A stretch of 62,989 nt of DNA from DATIXJ01 sp035518715 (GTDB lineage Bacteria > Bacteroidota > Ignavibacteria > UBA10030 > SZUA-254), in contig DATIXJ010000019.1 in NCBI GenBank assembly GCA_035518715.1, forward strand, positions 1 through 62,989, given 5' to 3'. The position numbers and the translations under genes were made by a program. Positions 41,107-50,486 of this stretch are shown here, piece by piece. The notes beneath the pieces are model-generated. The model was not told where the DNA came from. It did no database searches and saw only the letters and a list, made by a program, of their open reading frames with translations. Each line of letters starts with the position of its first letter. The first letter of the stretch is position 1.

Positions 41107-42333
41107 TCAGGCGCGCAGCCGGATCCTGAAGGTCGTGCCCCGGCCGGGCCTGGTTTCCTTGACGAAAATCTTTCCGTCGTGATACGTTTCGATGATCCGC
41201 TTCGATAGACTGAGTCCGAGCCCCCAGCCGCGCGGTTTCGTGCTGTATCCCGGCCTGAAGATATCTTTCTTCGACTTCAGATCGATCCCTTTGCCGGTAT
41301 CCCTCACGTCGAGGATGACCTCATCATCTTTTTTCTGAAGTACGAACGTGATCGTTCCGGAGCTGCCTTCCATGGCATCGATGGCGTTCTTGATGAGATT
41401 CTCGATCACCCATTCGAACAGCTCCTTGTTGATCCGTGCGACAACCCGGCCGGACGCTTCCACCGATATCTCGATGTTCTTCCCCTGTCCCAAACGCGAC
41501 GGGAGTCTCTGCTGGAAATACTCGATCACCGATCCGATCACCGCGCCAAGATCTTCTTCCCGCAAACTTGGCTTCGAACCGATCTTTGAGAACCGGTCAG
41601 TGATCTTCTGCAATCTCTGAAGATCTCGGTCCATATCTTCCAGGGTTGAAAGAATTTTCGGATGTTCTCCGGCGCTTCCCTTCAACATTTCGAGCCATCC
41701 CATAAGACTGGAAAGGGGGGTGCCGAGCTGGTGGGCGGTTTCCTTCGCCATGCCAACCCAGATGTTACTCTGCTCGCTCCTTTTGATGTGGCTGAATCCG
41801 ACGTACCCCATGAGTATGAACATTCCCGCCACGATGATCTCAATATACGGAAGCCATCGGAGGCGTGTGACCATCGCCGACTCGCCATAATGCAATCGCT
41901 GGACGATCGAATCGGTCGGGGTCACGCGGATGATGACATCAATCGGCGGATTCTGCGAGTCGAGTTTCCTGACAATCTGTTCGAGTACGATTCTCTGCTG
42001 TTCCGGCGCCAGCGCGGTGTCCAGCTCGATGTTGCGGGCATTGATAATGTAATCCGGGAGCGGATGATCCTGACTGTCCGTCAGGACCATCGGAAAATCG
42101 ATATTCTGTATGATCTCGCTGAAGATGAAGCTGTAATCCGACTGGTCTGCGCCATGGTCTGCGGGTCTGTTCGCAACAAACTCCAGGGACCTCGCGTGAA
42201 GAGCCGCGATATCTCTCTCGCGTTCAAGAAGCTGCCTCACGATTTGCTGCGTATAGAAGAGCGTGCCGAGCACGATCAGGAGTGCCGTAGCGAGAAGGAG
42301 GATCTTAATATTTGCCGACCGGGGTCTTGTCAC
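41107..42333 (-). CDS. membrane sensor histidine kinase (orphan)
   Basis: A 408-residue kinase. GTG 42333 overlaps the purA stop in GTGA (42330-42333), so translation is coupled; an upstream in-frame start lies in purA and is rejected. One N-terminal helix (about residues 10-28), an extracytoplasmic domain of about 150 residues, a second helix ('WLPYIEIIVAGMFILMGYVGF'), then H-box 'KETAHQLGTPLSSLMGWL', N-box 'IENLIKNAIDAM', G1 'DTGKGID' and G2 'GWGLGLSLSKRI'. It lacks HAMP. No response regulator is adjacent. Signal unknown. Confidence 0.9.
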   Translation of the reverse strand: MTRPRSANIKILLLATALLIVLGTLFYTQQIVRQLLERERDIAALHARSLEFVANRPADHGADQSDYSFIFSEIIQNIDFPMVLTDSQDHPLPDYIINARNIELDTALAPEQQRIVLEQIVRKLDSQNPPIDVIIRVTPTDSIVQRLHYGESAMVTRLRWLPYIEIIVAGMFILMGYVGFSHIKRSEQSNIWVGMAKETAHQLGTPLSSLMGWLEMLKGSAGEHPKILSTLEDMDRDLQRLQKITDRFSKIGSKPSLREEDLGAVIGSVIEYFQQRLPSRLGQGKNIEISVEASGRVVARINKELFEWVIENLIKNAIDAMEGSSGTITFVLQKKDDEVILDVRDTGKGIDLKSKKDIFRPGYSTKPRGWGLGLSLSKRIIETYHDGKIFVKETRPGRGTTFRIRLRA

Positions 42334-43604
42334 TGCTTCAGAAAAATAGTCTGGTCGCGGCGGGCTCCCACAGAAACGAGAGAGACGGTCGTGCCCGTGA
42401 GGTTCCCGAGAGCGTTGATGTACCGCTTCGCCTCTTCCGGCAGTTTTACAAAGCTCGTGATATCGCGCGTGGAACTTTTCCATCCCCGGAAGGATTCATA
42501 GGTGGGAGATAGTCTGTCGAACGTGCTCATATCGGACGGGAAGGATTTCAGCGGCTTGCCGTGAAGCGTATATCCGGTACAAACAAGAATTGCATCGAAC
42601 GTGTCGAGGACGTCCAGTTTTGTGATGGCGATGTTGGTGATGCCGTTGACCATCGCGGAGTACCGTAAACTGACGGCATCGAACCAACCGCATCGGCGGG
42701 GTCGCCCGGTAGTTGCCCCGTATTCGCCGCCGATTTCCCTCATCATCTTCCCGGTTTCATCGGTCAGTTCCGTGGGAAACGGTCCGTTTCCGACCCGTGT
42801 GGAATATGCCTTCACGACGCCGAGAATAGAATCAATAGAAGTCGGCGGGATCCCCAGACCCGTGCATGCGCCCCCTGAGGTCGGGTTCGATGATGTGACG
42901 AAGGGATATGTCCCGTGGTCAACATCGAGGAGTGCTCCCTGAGCTCCTTCTGCTAAAACCTTTTTCCCGTTGCGGAGAGCGGTGTTGAGATAGACTGCCG
43001 TATCGGTGACGTACTCGTCGATTTTCTTATCGAACTCTTCATAGTCGCTGACGATTTTGTCGACGTCAAGTTCGGGATTGCCGTAGATCTTCCTGAGAAT
43101 CTGATTCTTTTCATCGATATTGCGCTTCAACTTTGATACAAAGACATCTCTGTCGAGGAGATCCACGATCCGTATCCCCACACGCATGAACTTGTCGATG
43201 TACGCGGGTCCGATACCTCTGCCGGTCGTGCCGATCTTCTCGGATGTCTGTTCGCGGATCGTGTCGAGAAGTTTGTGATACGGCATGATAAGATGGGCAT
43301 GATGGCTGATGAGCAGTCGACCGGTAATGGAGATGTTGAGCGCCTGGAGCTGTCGTATCTCGTCCATCAGGGCCAGCGGATCAACGACCACGCCGTTGCC
43401 GATGATGCAGGTGACGTTGGGGTGGAAGATTCCCGAGGGAATAAGATGGAGGACGTACTCGGTGTCGCCGATGACAACGGTATGACCGGCATTCGCTCCA
43501 CCCTGATAGCGCGCAGCGATGTCAATCGTCTCGCTGAGATGATCGACAATCTTTCCTTTTCCTTCGTCGCCCCACTGGGCGCCGACCACTATCTGGACTG
43601 GCAT
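42330..43604 (-). CDS. purA: adenylosuccinate synthetase
   Basis: A 424-residue enzyme of AMP synthesis: IMP plus aspartate plus GTP to adenylosuccinate. Motifs 'GAQWGDEGKGKIVDHL', 'GGANAGHTVV', 'TTGRGIGPAYIDKFMRVGIR', 'EGAQGALLDVDHGTYPFVTSSNPT' and 'GATTGRPRRCGWFD' are intact. ATG 43604 is chosen; an in-frame TTG at 43619 is next to a terminator. It begins a run with the histidine kinase and VOC protein. It lies just after a strong terminator of the secDF run; its own promoter was not recognised. Confidence 0.97.
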   Translation of the reverse strand: MPVQIVVGAQWGDEGKGKIVDHLSETIDIAARYQGGANAGHTVVIGDTEYVLHLIPSGIFHPNVTCIIGNGVVVDPLALMDEIRQLQALNISITGRLLISHHAHLIMPYHKLLDTIREQTSEKIGTTGRGIGPAYIDKFMRVGIRIVDLLDRDVFVSKLKRNIDEKNQILRKIYGNPELDVDKIVSDYEEFDKKIDEYVTDTAVYLNTALRNGKKVLAEGAQGALLDVDHGTYPFVTSSNPTSGGACTGLGIPPTSIDSILGVVKAYSTRVGNGPFPTELTDETGKMMREIGGEYGATTGRPRRCGWFDAVSLRYSAMVNGITNIAITKLDVLDTFDAILVCTGYTLHGKPLKSFPSDMSTFDRLSPTYESFRGWKSSTRDITSFVKLPEEAKRYINALGNLTGTTVSLVSVGARRDQTIFLKQ

Positions 43605-43619
43605 AGACCGGTTGACCAA

Positions 43620-43654
43620 TAAAAAACTCCGATGATGAACTGAGGCATCGGAGT
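43620..43654 (-). terminator. intrinsic terminator after STAS gene
   Basis: Perfect 9-base inverted repeat ACTCCGATG (43626-43634) / CATCGGAGT (43646-43654), loop of 11. On the minus strand it is followed by six T. It closes the secD-secF-STAS run and lies just upstream of purA. Confidence 0.87.
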
Positions 43655-43681
43655 CGCACAGTTGGACGTATCCATGAACTG

Positions 43682-44020
43682 CTATTCGAAGCTTTGGATC
43701 GCTTTTTTCGTGGTGGGATAAAGCTCGAACACCGTACTGAGTTTGGTTATGACGAGCAGGCTTTCGATTTTTTTTGATGCGGCAGCAATCTTCAGCTCGC
43801 CGCCGGCATTCCGCATGGTCTGCAGTGCGCCGATGAGCATGCTGAGACCGGAGCTATTCATCGTTTCCACGTTCGAAAGGTCAACCAGCACCTTTCGTTT
43901 CTTCTTCTCGATGAGCTTGTGAAGGGTATCATTCAGGGCTGTTGCATCCGGTCCCCCCAGGACGCTTCCCTCGAGATTGATGACAACGACGCCGCTTGTT
44001 TCTTTAGTGGAGAGCCTCAT
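43682..44020 (-). CDS. STAS-domain anti-anti-sigma factor-like protein
   Basis: A 112-residue single STAS domain. The phosphorylatable serine region is 'NVETMNSSGLSMLIGAL', as in SpoIIAA/RsbV. The start ATG 44020 is preferred over the longer frame to 44155, which would lie in secF. It overlaps secF by 17 bases. STAS proteins take part in partner-switching that controls anti-sigma kinases; no cognate kinase or phosphatase is in the window. It is the last gene of secD-secF-STAS. Confidence 0.88.
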   Translation of the reverse strand: MRLSTKETSGVVVINLEGSVLGGPDATALNDTLHKLIEKKKRKVLVDLSNVETMNSSGLSMLIGALQTMRNAGGELKIAAASKKIESLLVITKLSTVFELYPTTKKAIQSFE

Positions 44021-44963
44021 ATCCGGCTTTCTCGGCAACAACTGCCTTTGCCTTTCTGGCAAGTTTTCTGTTGGTATAATCGAGAGCGATTGCGCTGGCG
44101 ATGTAAATTGATGAGTACGTTCCGGTGGTGATGCCGATGGTAAGCGCGAATGCAAATCCTCTGTTCACTTCGCCACCGAAGAAGAACAGAATGAGCGTGA
44201 TGATGAAGATCGTGCCGGACGTGATGATGGTTCGGCTCAACGTCTCATTCAGACTTTTGTTGATCAGTTCCACAAGGTTCATCGATTTATAGATTTTCTT
44301 GTTTTCCCTGATCCTGTCGAAGATAACGACGGTATCGTTCATCGACAGGCCGACGATGGTGAGAAAGGCCGCGATCATATTCTGATCGATCTCGAAATTC
44401 GTGTAGGAGGTAAGCCCGTCGAAGATGGAAACGAATCCGAGCGCAACCATGACGTCGTGGAAGAGTGCCACGATTGCACCGAGGCCGTAAATGAACTCAA
44501 ACCGGAACGCCACATAGAGTCCCATCGCAATCAGTGAGGCAAGGACCGCGAACACCGCGTTGCGCCGCAACTCAATGCCGATCTGTGGTCCGATCTTTTG
44601 ATCCTGGAGAACCGCCGGTTTTAGTTCCGGGAAATTCTGCTGCAGCGAAGTCCGGATCTTGTCGCCGACCGTGGTACCTTCTCCCTGCAGCTCGGTTCTG
44701 ATGAGCAGCCGGTTTTCCTGGCCGTACATCTTAATCTCCGATTTTGGGAACCCGACACGGTCCATCATATCTCGTACTTTTCCCACGTCGGGAGGTTGGG
44801 AAAACTCCACGATCATTTCCGTTCCGCCGAGAAAATCGATGCCAAAGTGGAACCCTTTGACTGCCAGCGAAACAATGCCGGAGAGAATCACCAGAGCGGA
44901 GATCATATACCACATGTTCCGCTTGCCCATGAAATCTATACTTGTCTTACGAAAGAAACGCAT
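44004..44963 (-). CDS. secF: protein-export membrane protein SecF
   Basis: A 319-residue SecF with six predicted helices. N-terminal 'KGFHFGIDFLGGTEMIVEF' is the standard SecD/SecF family start, and later 'GFVSIFDGLTSYTNFEIDQNMIAAFLTIVGLSMNDTVVIFDRIRENKK' carries the motif used in proton-driven protein export. It forms a complex with SecD and SecYEG. secD is 18 bases upstream; STAS is downstream. Confidence 0.97.
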   Translation of the reverse strand: MRFFRKTSIDFMGKRNMWYMISALVILSGIVSLAVKGFHFGIDFLGGTEMIVEFSQPPDVGKVRDMMDRVGFPKSEIKMYGQENRLLIRTELQGEGTTVGDKIRTSLQQNFPELKPAVLQDQKIGPQIGIELRRNAVFAVLASLIAMGLYVAFRFEFIYGLGAIVALFHDVMVALGFVSIFDGLTSYTNFEIDQNMIAAFLTIVGLSMNDTVVIFDRIRENKKIYKSMNLVELINKSLNETLSRTIITSGTIFIITLILFFFGGEVNRGFAFALTIGITTGTYSSIYIASAIALDYTNRKLARKAKAVVAEKAGYEALH

Positions 44964-44981
44964 GTCGTGCTCCGAAGTGAA

Positions 44982-46871
44982 TTAACCGAAACTGACGTGG
45001 ACGCCGCGCTCGATGAGAATCTCAACGATAACCCTGCTGACCACCACAGCACTGAATACGCTGGCGACGATACCGATCATGAGTGTCAGTGCAAAACCCT
45101 GAACCGGTCCGCTGCCGAACTGATAAAGAATGATACCGGTAATCAGAGCGGTCAGGTTTGCATCGAAGATCGCCGAGAAGGCCCGGGTGTATCCGGCATC
45201 CACAGCTGCAAGAAGAGTCTTGCCGGTCACGGACTCTTCCCGGATACGTTCGTAAATCAGAACGTTCGCATCGACCGCGACGGCGACGGTCAGAATAAGG
45301 CCCGCGATGCCGGGAAGTGTCAGCGTACCATGAAATCCTGCAAGCACTCCAAGCACGAACAGGATGTTGAGAAGAAGGGCGATGTCTGCCAGAGTTCCGC
45401 CCGTACTATAATAGAAGATCATGAAGATCGCCGTGAGGCCGAGTGCCAGAAGCGCAGCCCAGACACCCTTGGTGATGGAATCTTCGCCGAGTGAAGGACC
45501 GACGGTCGCCTGCTGGATGATCTCGACCGGCGCCGGCAGAGCACCGGCTTTCAGGACGATTTCGAGAAGCTTTGCTTCGGCTACATCGCTCATGCCTTCG
45601 ATCTGGGAGTTCCCGCCCGTGATCTTGTTCCGGACGACCGGGGCAGAGAAGCAGGCATTATCCATGATGATGGCGATGCGCTTGTTGACATTCGCACCAG
45701 TGATGCGTGCCCAGTCGCGCGCACCGTCGCTGTTCATTTCCATGTTGACGACCGGTGTATTGTAGGTCGGATCGATGGTAGCGCGGGCGTTCGTGATGAC
45801 ACCGCCGGTGAGCTCGGCAGTTTTCTTTACTGCGTAGAGCGCATACCAGCGCTTTCCCTCGCCCGTCTGGGCGGGCTTCGCCGACCAGACAAAACCCATG
45901 TCTGCCGGAATGAGGCGTTTGATTTCGGGACGATCCAGAATTCGCATGACCTTCGCGCGGTTCTCATCCAGGGTGTAAAGCTGTCCGTCCCAGTTCTGGC
46001 TTTGAGTCGTCCCGGCAAGAGCAAAGAAGGGATGTTCCTTCTGCGCCTGCGCAAGACTCTTCGCCTGATCTTCAGGAAGCTGTGCGAGAGAAGTATCTGT
46101 CGATGCCGAGGTATCTGATGCCGTCGTATCGTTTTGCGCGAGCGATTTCGACGTATCGATACCCAGCGAGTCGAGCGGTTTGCCGGCGAGTGCCTTGTCG
46201 ATGGAGTTGTAGACCTTGATGGCGATTTCCGGATCGATCAGCAGTTTGAATTCCAGGAGGGCTGTACCCTGAAGCAACTGGCGGACTTCAGCTTCCTTGC
46301 TGACGCCGGGGAGTTCGACAATAATCCTGCTGCCGCCCTGTTTCTGGATGGAAGGTTCCGAAACGCCGTACTGATCGACACGGTTCCGGACGATTTCCAT
46401 GGCGCGATCAACGGCATTGGTCGACTCATCCCGCAGTTTGCTGATGACTTCATCGTCGTTATCGCGAATACTTCCGTAATACCTGCTCAGGCGAACCTGC
46501 TTTTCCTGGAATCGCTTCCGGAGAAGGTCAATGAGGTCCTGGTCGGTGTTCCTGGCATCGTTGCGCACCTGATCCATGATCGCATTGTAGTTGTCGTCCT
46601 TGTTCTTTGCAAGATCGTCGAGGAGTTTAAGCACGTTGACTTCGAGGACGACGCGCATGCCCCCCTGCAGGTCAAGGCCCAGCTTGATGCGGTTTAACCG
46701 TGCATCCCGCAGGGCGAGATCATTCTGGTCGACGAATTTTAAACTGTCCGCAGTCGAGAGTCCCCGGAGCTCCTTCGTGAACTGATAATCTTTGTAAGTC
46801 GGATACAGAAAATAGACGGAGAGGAAAATGCAGACGAGGATAAAAATGAGTTTGCCGCGATTTTTCTTCAC
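44982..46871 (-). CDS. secD: protein-export membrane protein SecD
   Basis: A 629-residue SecD with six predicted helices and a large periplasmic P1 region. 'NRIKLGLDLQGGMRVVLEV' starts the P1 base. The head contains a low-complexity Asp/Ser/Thr/Ala-rich stretch (about residues 240-270, 'NDTTASDTSAS') not seen in short SecD, and 'LDRPEIKRLIPADMGFVW'. C-terminal part 'IAGLILTVAVAVDANVLIYERIREE' carries the proton-relay Asp. It pulls translocating proteins from the periplasmic side, fitting the many exported proteins here. A clear promoter lies upstream. Confidence 0.97.
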   Translation of the reverse strand: MKKNRGKLIFILVCIFLSVYFLYPTYKDYQFTKELRGLSTADSLKFVDQNDLALRDARLNRIKLGLDLQGGMRVVLEVNVLKLLDDLAKNKDDNYNAIMDQVRNDARNTDQDLIDLLRKRFQEKQVRLSRYYGSIRDNDDEVISKLRDESTNAVDRAMEIVRNRVDQYGVSEPSIQKQGGSRIIVELPGVSKEAEVRQLLQGTALLEFKLLIDPEIAIKVYNSIDKALAGKPLDSLGIDTSKSLAQNDTTASDTSASTDTSLAQLPEDQAKSLAQAQKEHPFFALAGTTQSQNWDGQLYTLDENRAKVMRILDRPEIKRLIPADMGFVWSAKPAQTGEGKRWYALYAVKKTAELTGGVITNARATIDPTYNTPVVNMEMNSDGARDWARITGANVNKRIAIIMDNACFSAPVVRNKITGGNSQIEGMSDVAEAKLLEIVLKAGALPAPVEIIQQATVGPSLGEDSITKGVWAALLALGLTAIFMIFYYSTGGTLADIALLLNILFVLGVLAGFHGTLTLPGIAGLILTVAVAVDANVLIYERIREESVTGKTLLAAVDAGYTRAFSAIFDANLTALITGIILYQFGSGPVQGFALTLMIGIVASVFSAVVVSRVIVEILIERGVHVSFG

Positions 46872-46940
46872 GTGAGGTCGTTCAACTCCTAACTCTAAAA
46901 GGTGATGAAATTGAGGTCAGTTTCTTCGTTTCGAGCTAAA

Positions 46941-46969
46941 AATATAATGCAAATTTTTCTGAAAGTCAA
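46941..46969 (-). promoter_or_regulatory. promoter of secD-secF-STAS operon
   Basis: On the minus strand, TTGACT (46969-46964), a 17-base spacer and TATATT (46946-46941), 70 bases before the secD ATG. Confidence 0.7.
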
Positions 46970-47104
46970 TCCATTTAACAGACCCACCCGATGCCCCGTT
47001 ATCATGTCCTGCCCACTCTTTTTTCTTGATTCTCGTCGTCCATGAGCATATATTGATGCTCGATTGTCTTTCGTCCAACACACATCCTGACACGCCTCAT
47101 ATTC

Positions 47105-48835
47105 ATGCGGTTGGTACTTCTCTCTCTTTTTCTGTCAGTGGTTACTTTTCAGTCCCATGCGGCTGAGCCGCGGTCTCCGAAGTGGGAAGTGCGCGCCGTC
47201 TGGATCACGACGGTTTCGGGTCTCGACTGGCCCAAGTCTACTGACCGCGCCGAGCAGCAGAAATCGCTGAGGGAGATGATTGAAAAGCTCCATCGTGCAC
47301 ATTTCAACACGATCTTTTTTCAGGTTCGGGGAAGAGCCGATGCGCTGTACCGCTCCAGGTATGAACCCTGGTCCGTTCAGCTCACGGGAACGCTCGGTGC
47401 TGATCCGGGATGGGATCCGCTCGATACGGCGATCACGATCGCGCATGCTCTGGGTATGGAGGTTCACGCGTGGTTTAATACGTTCCTTGTCAGATCGGGA
47501 CCGCGGCCAGCGCCGTCGGTTCCCCTGCACATGGTTCTCGCTCATCCGGAATGGGTTCAGCCCGTTGATGACGAGTACTGGTGTGATCCGGGAATACCTG
47601 CCGCCCGGCAATACACGCTCAATGTCGCGATGGATCTCATCCAACATTATGATGTGGATGGGATTCATTTTGATTACCTGCGGTATCCGCAGAAACTGCT
47701 CCAGGACGACGCGACCTATCGCCGGTATGGGGGAGGCATGCAGCGCGATACCTGGCGAAGGGAAAACATCAACAAGTTTCTTCGCGACTTCCGGGATGCT
47801 GCCCTGCCGCTCAAGCCCATGCTGAAAATCGGCGCAGCGCCGATCGGTGTCTATCTGAATATCGGAAAAATGAGAGGCCTTCAGAGCTATTCCGATGTGG
47901 ATCAGGATTCCCGGAAATGGCTGCAGGATCGTCTCGTGGATTATCTTGCGCCGCAGATCTACTGGTCGCTGGGCGACAAACCTGCCAATCCGGATTTCGT
48001 GACGGTGGCAAGAGACTGGGCGCTGAACTCCTACAACCGTCAGATTTATTTTGGCATCGGCGCATACAAGCCGGAAGTGTTTGATGAAATCGCCACGCTG
48101 GTCGACACGTCCCGAGCCATAGGTGGCGAGGGGATCTCGTTCTTCCGGTACGCGAGCATCGAGAAGGATCTGGACGTTGGAGGTCGGTTCCGGTTCTTAT
48201 CGCTGATTCCCCCGATGGCGTGGAAGGATCATATTCCTCCCGATCCGCCTCGCGACGTCCATGTTGCAAATGTCGAGGACGGCGTATTTTCGATCTCATG
48301 GCAGCAGCCGGTCAGTGCTCCTGACGGCGATCAGGCGAAGCGCTTCAACATTTACCGGTCGCGCTTTCCAAAAATCGACTTGAATAATCCGGAGAAACTG
48401 GTAGCGAACGTTTCGGGTGGAACCAGCACCCTGACCGATACTATTGCCAATGTCGCATCACTGAAATACTATTACGCGGTAACGGCACTCGACAAAGGGA
48501 ATAACGAGAGCTCCCCGGCTGTGGAAGGAGTCGAGATTCCGGAACTGGCAGGACTTGTCCGGAGTCTCATGCCGGCAAACAGACTGGGTCTGGCGTATCC
48601 GAGTCCGGCATCATCAATGGTGTCAATTCCGTATGAACTCAGGGAGTCGGCGGCAGTCGTCCTGAAAATCGTGGATGACCAGAGTCGGGAGGTTGTTACG
48701 GTGGTGGATGCTGTCCAGAAGCCGGGAAGGTATGTCGCGTCGGCGAATACCGGGCGTCTCAAATCGGGACGTTACACCTACCGTCTTGTGGCTGGTGAGT
48801 TCAGTGACCGCAAGCCGCTGGTGATCCGAAACTGA
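47105..48835 (+). CDS. secreted GH10-like (GHL10/DUF187) glycoside hydrolase-like protein
   Basis: A 576-residue secreted protein. Signal peptide (about 1-19), then a TIM-barrel of the glycosyl hydrolase-like 10 (DUF187) family: 'EVRAVWITTVSGLDWPKS', 'FNTIFFQVRGRADALYRS', 'GMEVHAWFNTFLVRSG', 'YDVDGIHFDYLRYP' and 'LAPQIYWSLGDKP'. The family is thought to act on glycans; the acidic residues in 'DGIHFD' may be catalytic. It is followed by a fibronectin III-like module (about residues 395-480) and a C-terminal domain ending 'SGRYTYRLVAGEFSDRKPLVIRN' like a T9SS tail, though it lacks the NPFNP motif. It is monocistronic. Confidence 0.88.
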   Translation: MRLVLLSLFLSVVTFQSHAAEPRSPKWEVRAVWITTVSGLDWPKSTDRAEQQKSLREMIEKLHRAHFNTIFFQVRGRADALYRSRYEPWSVQLTGTLGADPGWDPLDTAITIAHALGMEVHAWFNTFLVRSGPRPAPSVPLHMVLAHPEWVQPVDDEYWCDPGIPAARQYTLNVAMDLIQHYDVDGIHFDYLRYPQKLLQDDATYRRYGGGMQRDTWRRENINKFLRDFRDAALPLKPMLKIGAAPIGVYLNIGKMRGLQSYSDVDQDSRKWLQDRLVDYLAPQIYWSLGDKPANPDFVTVARDWALNSYNRQIYFGIGAYKPEVFDEIATLVDTSRAIGGEGISFFRYASIEKDLDVGGRFRFLSLIPPMAWKDHIPPDPPRDVHVANVEDGVFSISWQQPVSAPDGDQAKRFNIYRSRFPKIDLNNPEKLVANVSGGTSTLTDTIANVASLKYYYAVTALDKGNNESSPAVEGVEIPELAGLVRSLMPANRLGLAYPSPASSMVSIPYELRESAAVVLKIVDDQSREVVTVVDAVQKPGRYVASANTGRLKSGRYTYRLVAGEFSDRKPLVIRN

Positions 48836-48848
48836 TCATTCTGACCGC

Positions 48849-49358
48849 TTATTTTCCTACGCGGTGCCATTCGTATCTCTTCCCGTTCCAGTAGAGAAGA
48901 AATTTTTGAGCTCCTCGTTTGGCAAAAATGAGCGCATCCCCTTTTGCGTCGATTATCGATCCATAATCGGCCGCGGCTAATCTTTTGGCCGACACGACGC
49001 TCCACTCATTCACCCAGGAAAGATCATCGCCAGACGTGCCGATGGATCTTCCGGCTCCGACGATGGTTTTTCCAATGAACAATGCCTGGGGCTTTCGCGC
49101 ATGGATGATCATGAACCCGGCCATTTTGGACCGTTTCTCCACGACCTGGATGACGACGTCTTTTTTCCCATCGCCGTCAAAATCGCCGAGCAGCGTATGC
49201 GGAAAGAGACTGTAGGTGATTGCGTATTTGTCCGCCATCGTCCGCTGGAATTCGTCGCGGGCCCAGCGGGGTATATCCCGGATGGGATTTGGAATCAGAC
49301 GCCCTTCCTGTGCGGCAAGTGAAAGGGGAATGAAGAGAAGAACGAACGCTATTCGCAT
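48849..49358 (-). CDS. secreted protein with FG-GAP/VCBS-like calcium loop
   Basis: A 169-residue protein with a short signal peptide (1-16). It has one FG-GAP-like loop, 'GDFDGDGKKDVVIQV' (residues 58-72; Asp59, 61, 63, 67 as calcium ligands), and two further beta-rich segments. It lies 67 bases downstream of the TRAP substrate-binding protein on the same strand, the position where the permease genes would be expected. No function is recognised; a partner of the binding protein is possible. Confidence 0.75.
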   Translation of the reverse strand: MRIAFVLLFIPLSLAAQEGRLIPNPIRDIPRWARDEFQRTMADKYAITYSLFPHTLLGDFDGDGKKDVVIQVVEKRSKMAGFMIIHARKPQALFIGKTIVGAGRSIGTSGDDLSWVNEWSVVSAKRLAAADYGSIIDAKGDALIFAKRGAQKFLLYWNGKRYEWHRVGK

Positions 49359-49425
49359 GGCTGATTCTCCACGAAGTTTATGTGCGAAGCAGTCCGATCA
49401 AGGCGTGTGACCGCCCCGGTTCACA

Positions 49426-50439
49426 TCATTTTGATTTGTTCGTAGCCCGATATTCTGCGAGGTCGTTTTCCACACGATGAAGAAGATCCTCTGAATACAA
49501 TTTACCGATCAGGAGCGTTCTGCCGCGGGTGCCGATTTCGTTGTACAGTTGAACCGACTCTGCAGATGAAGGATCAACAATCGTCATGCCGCCCTGCTTC
49601 AGCGTCTCCAGGGCTCTGGCGTTATCCTGCCGGCTCAATTGCGTCAATTTTGCCATATACATCCTGCCGTTACGCAGGAGGATATCCTGGAGCCGGGGTG
49701 GAAGCTCGTCGAATTTCTTTTTGGAGATCACGGCCGCACCCGTCGCATCGGCTAATGGTGCATTCAGCATATACTTCACACGCGAAAACCACTGCATCGC
49801 AATGAGTGCAAGGGGCGGTGAATACACCCCGTCAATCATTTTTGTCTGCAGCGATGTGAGAACATCCGTCACTGAGAGCGGAATTGGATTGATGCTCATT
49901 GCCTGAAACATCGCTTCTGCCACCGGGTCGCCTTCCCACATCCACATCCTGACGCTCTTCAAATCTGAAGGTGATCTCACCGGCGTGTTGGTAAACAGAT
50001 ATGTCCAGCCAACCTCAGCCCAACCGAGATTCACGTAGCCGCCTTTTTCGAAGGCAGCGTTGAGCTCGCTACGATATTTTTCGGCAATATAATCAACTTC
50101 ACCGTACGACTTGAAGAGGAACGGCGAATCAAGTATCCGCGCCTCCGGGGCAATGCTGGTGATCCCGACGCCGGTGATGCCCGCGCCGTGAAGCTGGCCG
50201 AGCTTGATCTTGCGAAGGACTTGAACCTCGTCTCCCTGGACCCCGCCGGAGTAGATTTTGAATCCGAGCGCTCCGTTGCTTTCCGCTCGCACGGCCTGGT
50301 CAAATTCTCTCATGACATTCATCCATGTGCTGCCTTCCGGGGCAAGGGTTGCAAACTTTATGATGTATTGCTGACTGTACGCTGAGGAGACAGCGAGGAT
50401 CATGCCGATGAGGAGCGCCGCGCAGTTCGGATGTTTCAA
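49426..50439 (-). CDS. dctP: TRAP-transporter substrate-binding protein (DctP/TatP type)
   Basis: A 337-residue periplasmic binding protein with signal peptide (about 1-22). The DctP fold shows 'IIKFATLAPEGSTWMNVMREFDQAVRAES' at the mature start, 'VRSPSDLKSVRMWMWEGDPVAEAMFQAM' with the conserved Arg that holds a carboxylate, and 'DVLTSLQTKMIDGVYSPP'. It pairs with the TatT-like gene 47 bases upstream, as in TPAT (TPR-associated TRAP) systems such as that of Treponema. The membrane components (DctQ/DctM) are not adjacent. The ligand is unknown; TPAT systems are thought to bind hydrophobic molecules. Confidence 0.93.
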   Translation of the reverse strand: MKHPNCAALLIGMILAVSSAYSQQYIIKFATLAPEGSTWMNVMREFDQAVRAESNGALGFKIYSGGVQGDEVQVLRKIKLGQLHGAGITGVGITSIAPEARILDSPFLFKSYGEVDYIAEKYRSELNAAFEKGGYVNLGWAEVGWTYLFTNTPVRSPSDLKSVRMWMWEGDPVAEAMFQAMSINPIPLSVTDVLTSLQTKMIDGVYSPPLALIAMQWFSRVKYMLNAPLADATGAAVISKKKFDELPPRLQDILLRNGRMYMAKLTQLSRQDNARALETLKQGGMTIVDPSSAESVQLYNEIGTRGRTLLIGKLYSEDLLHRVENDLAEYRATNKSK

Positions 50440-50486
50440 AGGGGAGCCTTTCTGGTCAGTGAAAAAAATATGCCGGATTCCGTAGA

